DNA of 5,406 nucleotides from an uncultured Ruminococcus sp. (GTDB lineage: Bacteria; Bacillota; Clostridia; Oscillospirales; Ruminococcaceae), in the NCBI GenBank assembly GCA_946186215.1, contig CAMHMM010000149.1:1-5406 (forward strand). Direction: 5' to 3'. A program made the translations under genes and the position numbers. The notes below the pieces were generated by a model. It did no database searches and was not told the DNA's origin. It saw only the letters and a program-made list of their open reading frames with translations. Positions 5,048 to 5,406 of the stretch are shown here, one piece after another (positions within the stretch are counted from its first letter, which is position 1; every line of letters starts with the position of its first letter).

Positions 5048-5406
5048 TCATACCCTGCGTTCCTGTGCAAGCTTTACCACATTGTAGGCACCGTTGTATA
5101 TGCCGATCTTATTTGCATCCATTATGCGGTCGCACATCATTTCAAGTATATCCGAACTTTTCTGCATCTCGTCGATCATAGCACAGGTCTGTGCAGGAGT
5201 ATCCAGCTCATATGTGCCGTCACCTACCTCCGCAGCACGGATAGCACCCCACGCCTCATGGCCGCCCACACGCTTTATCATAAGCTTGGGAACGGGATAG
5301 AAGGAAAGCTCACCGGGCTTTGTGATAAGCACATCAGAACATCTGATCAGCAGATTTGTGGAATAAACAGCCGCAAAAATATCAGAGTGACAGAAGGCAT
5401 GGATGC
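5048..5406 (-). CDS. C-terminal part of a probable glycosyltransferase-like protein (5' end outside the window)
   Basis: The frame is open from the window edge to the TGA at 5048, giving 118 residues of the C-terminus. A GTG at 5330-5332 is only an internal Val codon, because the frame continues 24 codons further to the edge. The fragment contains CSDVLITKPGELSFYPVPK (residues 22-40), which resembles the nucleotide-sugar loop of GT-B glycosyltransferases of the MurG/MGDG synthase (GT28) kind, where D-x-x-x-x-K-P-G-G-x-T is usual. It goes on with RVGGHEAWGAI (45-55), a charged helical stretch, and ends KLAQERRV. The second Gly of the usual pair is Glu here. There is no signal peptide or membrane segment in this part. 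The family is not firmly recognised; a conserved Clostridia protein of unknown function is an equal possibility. No GC-rich terminator follows its stop codon. Confidence 0.6.
   Translation of the reverse strand, partial: IHAFCHSDIFAAVYSTNLLIRCSDVLITKPGELSFYPVPKLMIKRVGGHEAWGAIRAAEVGDGTYELDTPAQTCAMIDEMQKSSDILEMMCDRIMDANKIGIYNGAYNVVKLAQERRV

Noticed and set aside
1..5406. CRISPR array, insertion sequence, prophage or defence genes
   Set aside because: No regularly spaced repeats, transposase or integrase motifs, or target-site duplications were seen. The tRNA 3' end is not duplicated elsewhere in the window, so there is no sign of an integration site in use.

Overview
The window looks like chromosome of an anaerobic gut-type Firmicute of the Clostridia, most likely Ruminococcus or a close Oscillospiraceae relative. 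This is inferred from three things: an LplB/YtcP-type sugar ABC permease pair, a secreted protein ending in a TG motif, a hydrophobic stretch and RKRK (a ruminococcal style of cell-wall sorting tail), and strong AGGAG-type ribosome sites. No species can be fixed by eye. All protein genes are on the minus strand; only one tRNA gene is on the plus strand.

Layout from left to right. 1-862 (minus) is the 3'-truncated second permease of a carbohydrate ABC importer (YtcP/LplC type). 878-2395 (minus) is the first permease (LplB type), with an unusual N-terminal extension of about 200 residues that carries extra membrane segments. 2396-2538 holds a strong minus-strand terminator followed directly by a second, structured leader hairpin. 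2539-3363 (minus) encodes a secreted, wall- or membrane-anchored protein with a Glu/Ala/Pro-rich stalk. 3364-3775 is a gap of about 410 bases with two promoters facing outward: one for the surface protein and one, a consensus promoter, for the tRNA. 3776-3852 (plus) is tRNA-Pro(UGG) with its own terminator. A long GC-rich palindrome at 3920-3950 separates it from the convergent gene at 3960-4919 (minus), a YrbG-type calcium/sodium antiporter with its own promoter at 4973-5001. 5048-5406 (minus) is the 3' end of a gene for a probable glycosyltransferase-like protein that runs off the window.

How the genes work together. The two permeases form the membrane channel of one importer. The solute-binding protein is expected just beyond position 1, and the ATPase may be a shared MsmX-type protein encoded elsewhere; neither is in the window. 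The surface protein lies upstream of the permeases on the same strand but is separated by a terminator. I see no good promoter in front of the permeases, so controlled readthrough is possible. The antiporter, the tRNA and the right-edge gene look like independent housekeeping units.

The most interesting signals are the N-terminal domain of the LplB-type permease, the terminator and leader-hairpin pair ahead of it, and a perfect 9-bp inverted repeat centred on the -10 box of the tRNA promoter. I found no mobile element, CRISPR array, phage gene or defence system.
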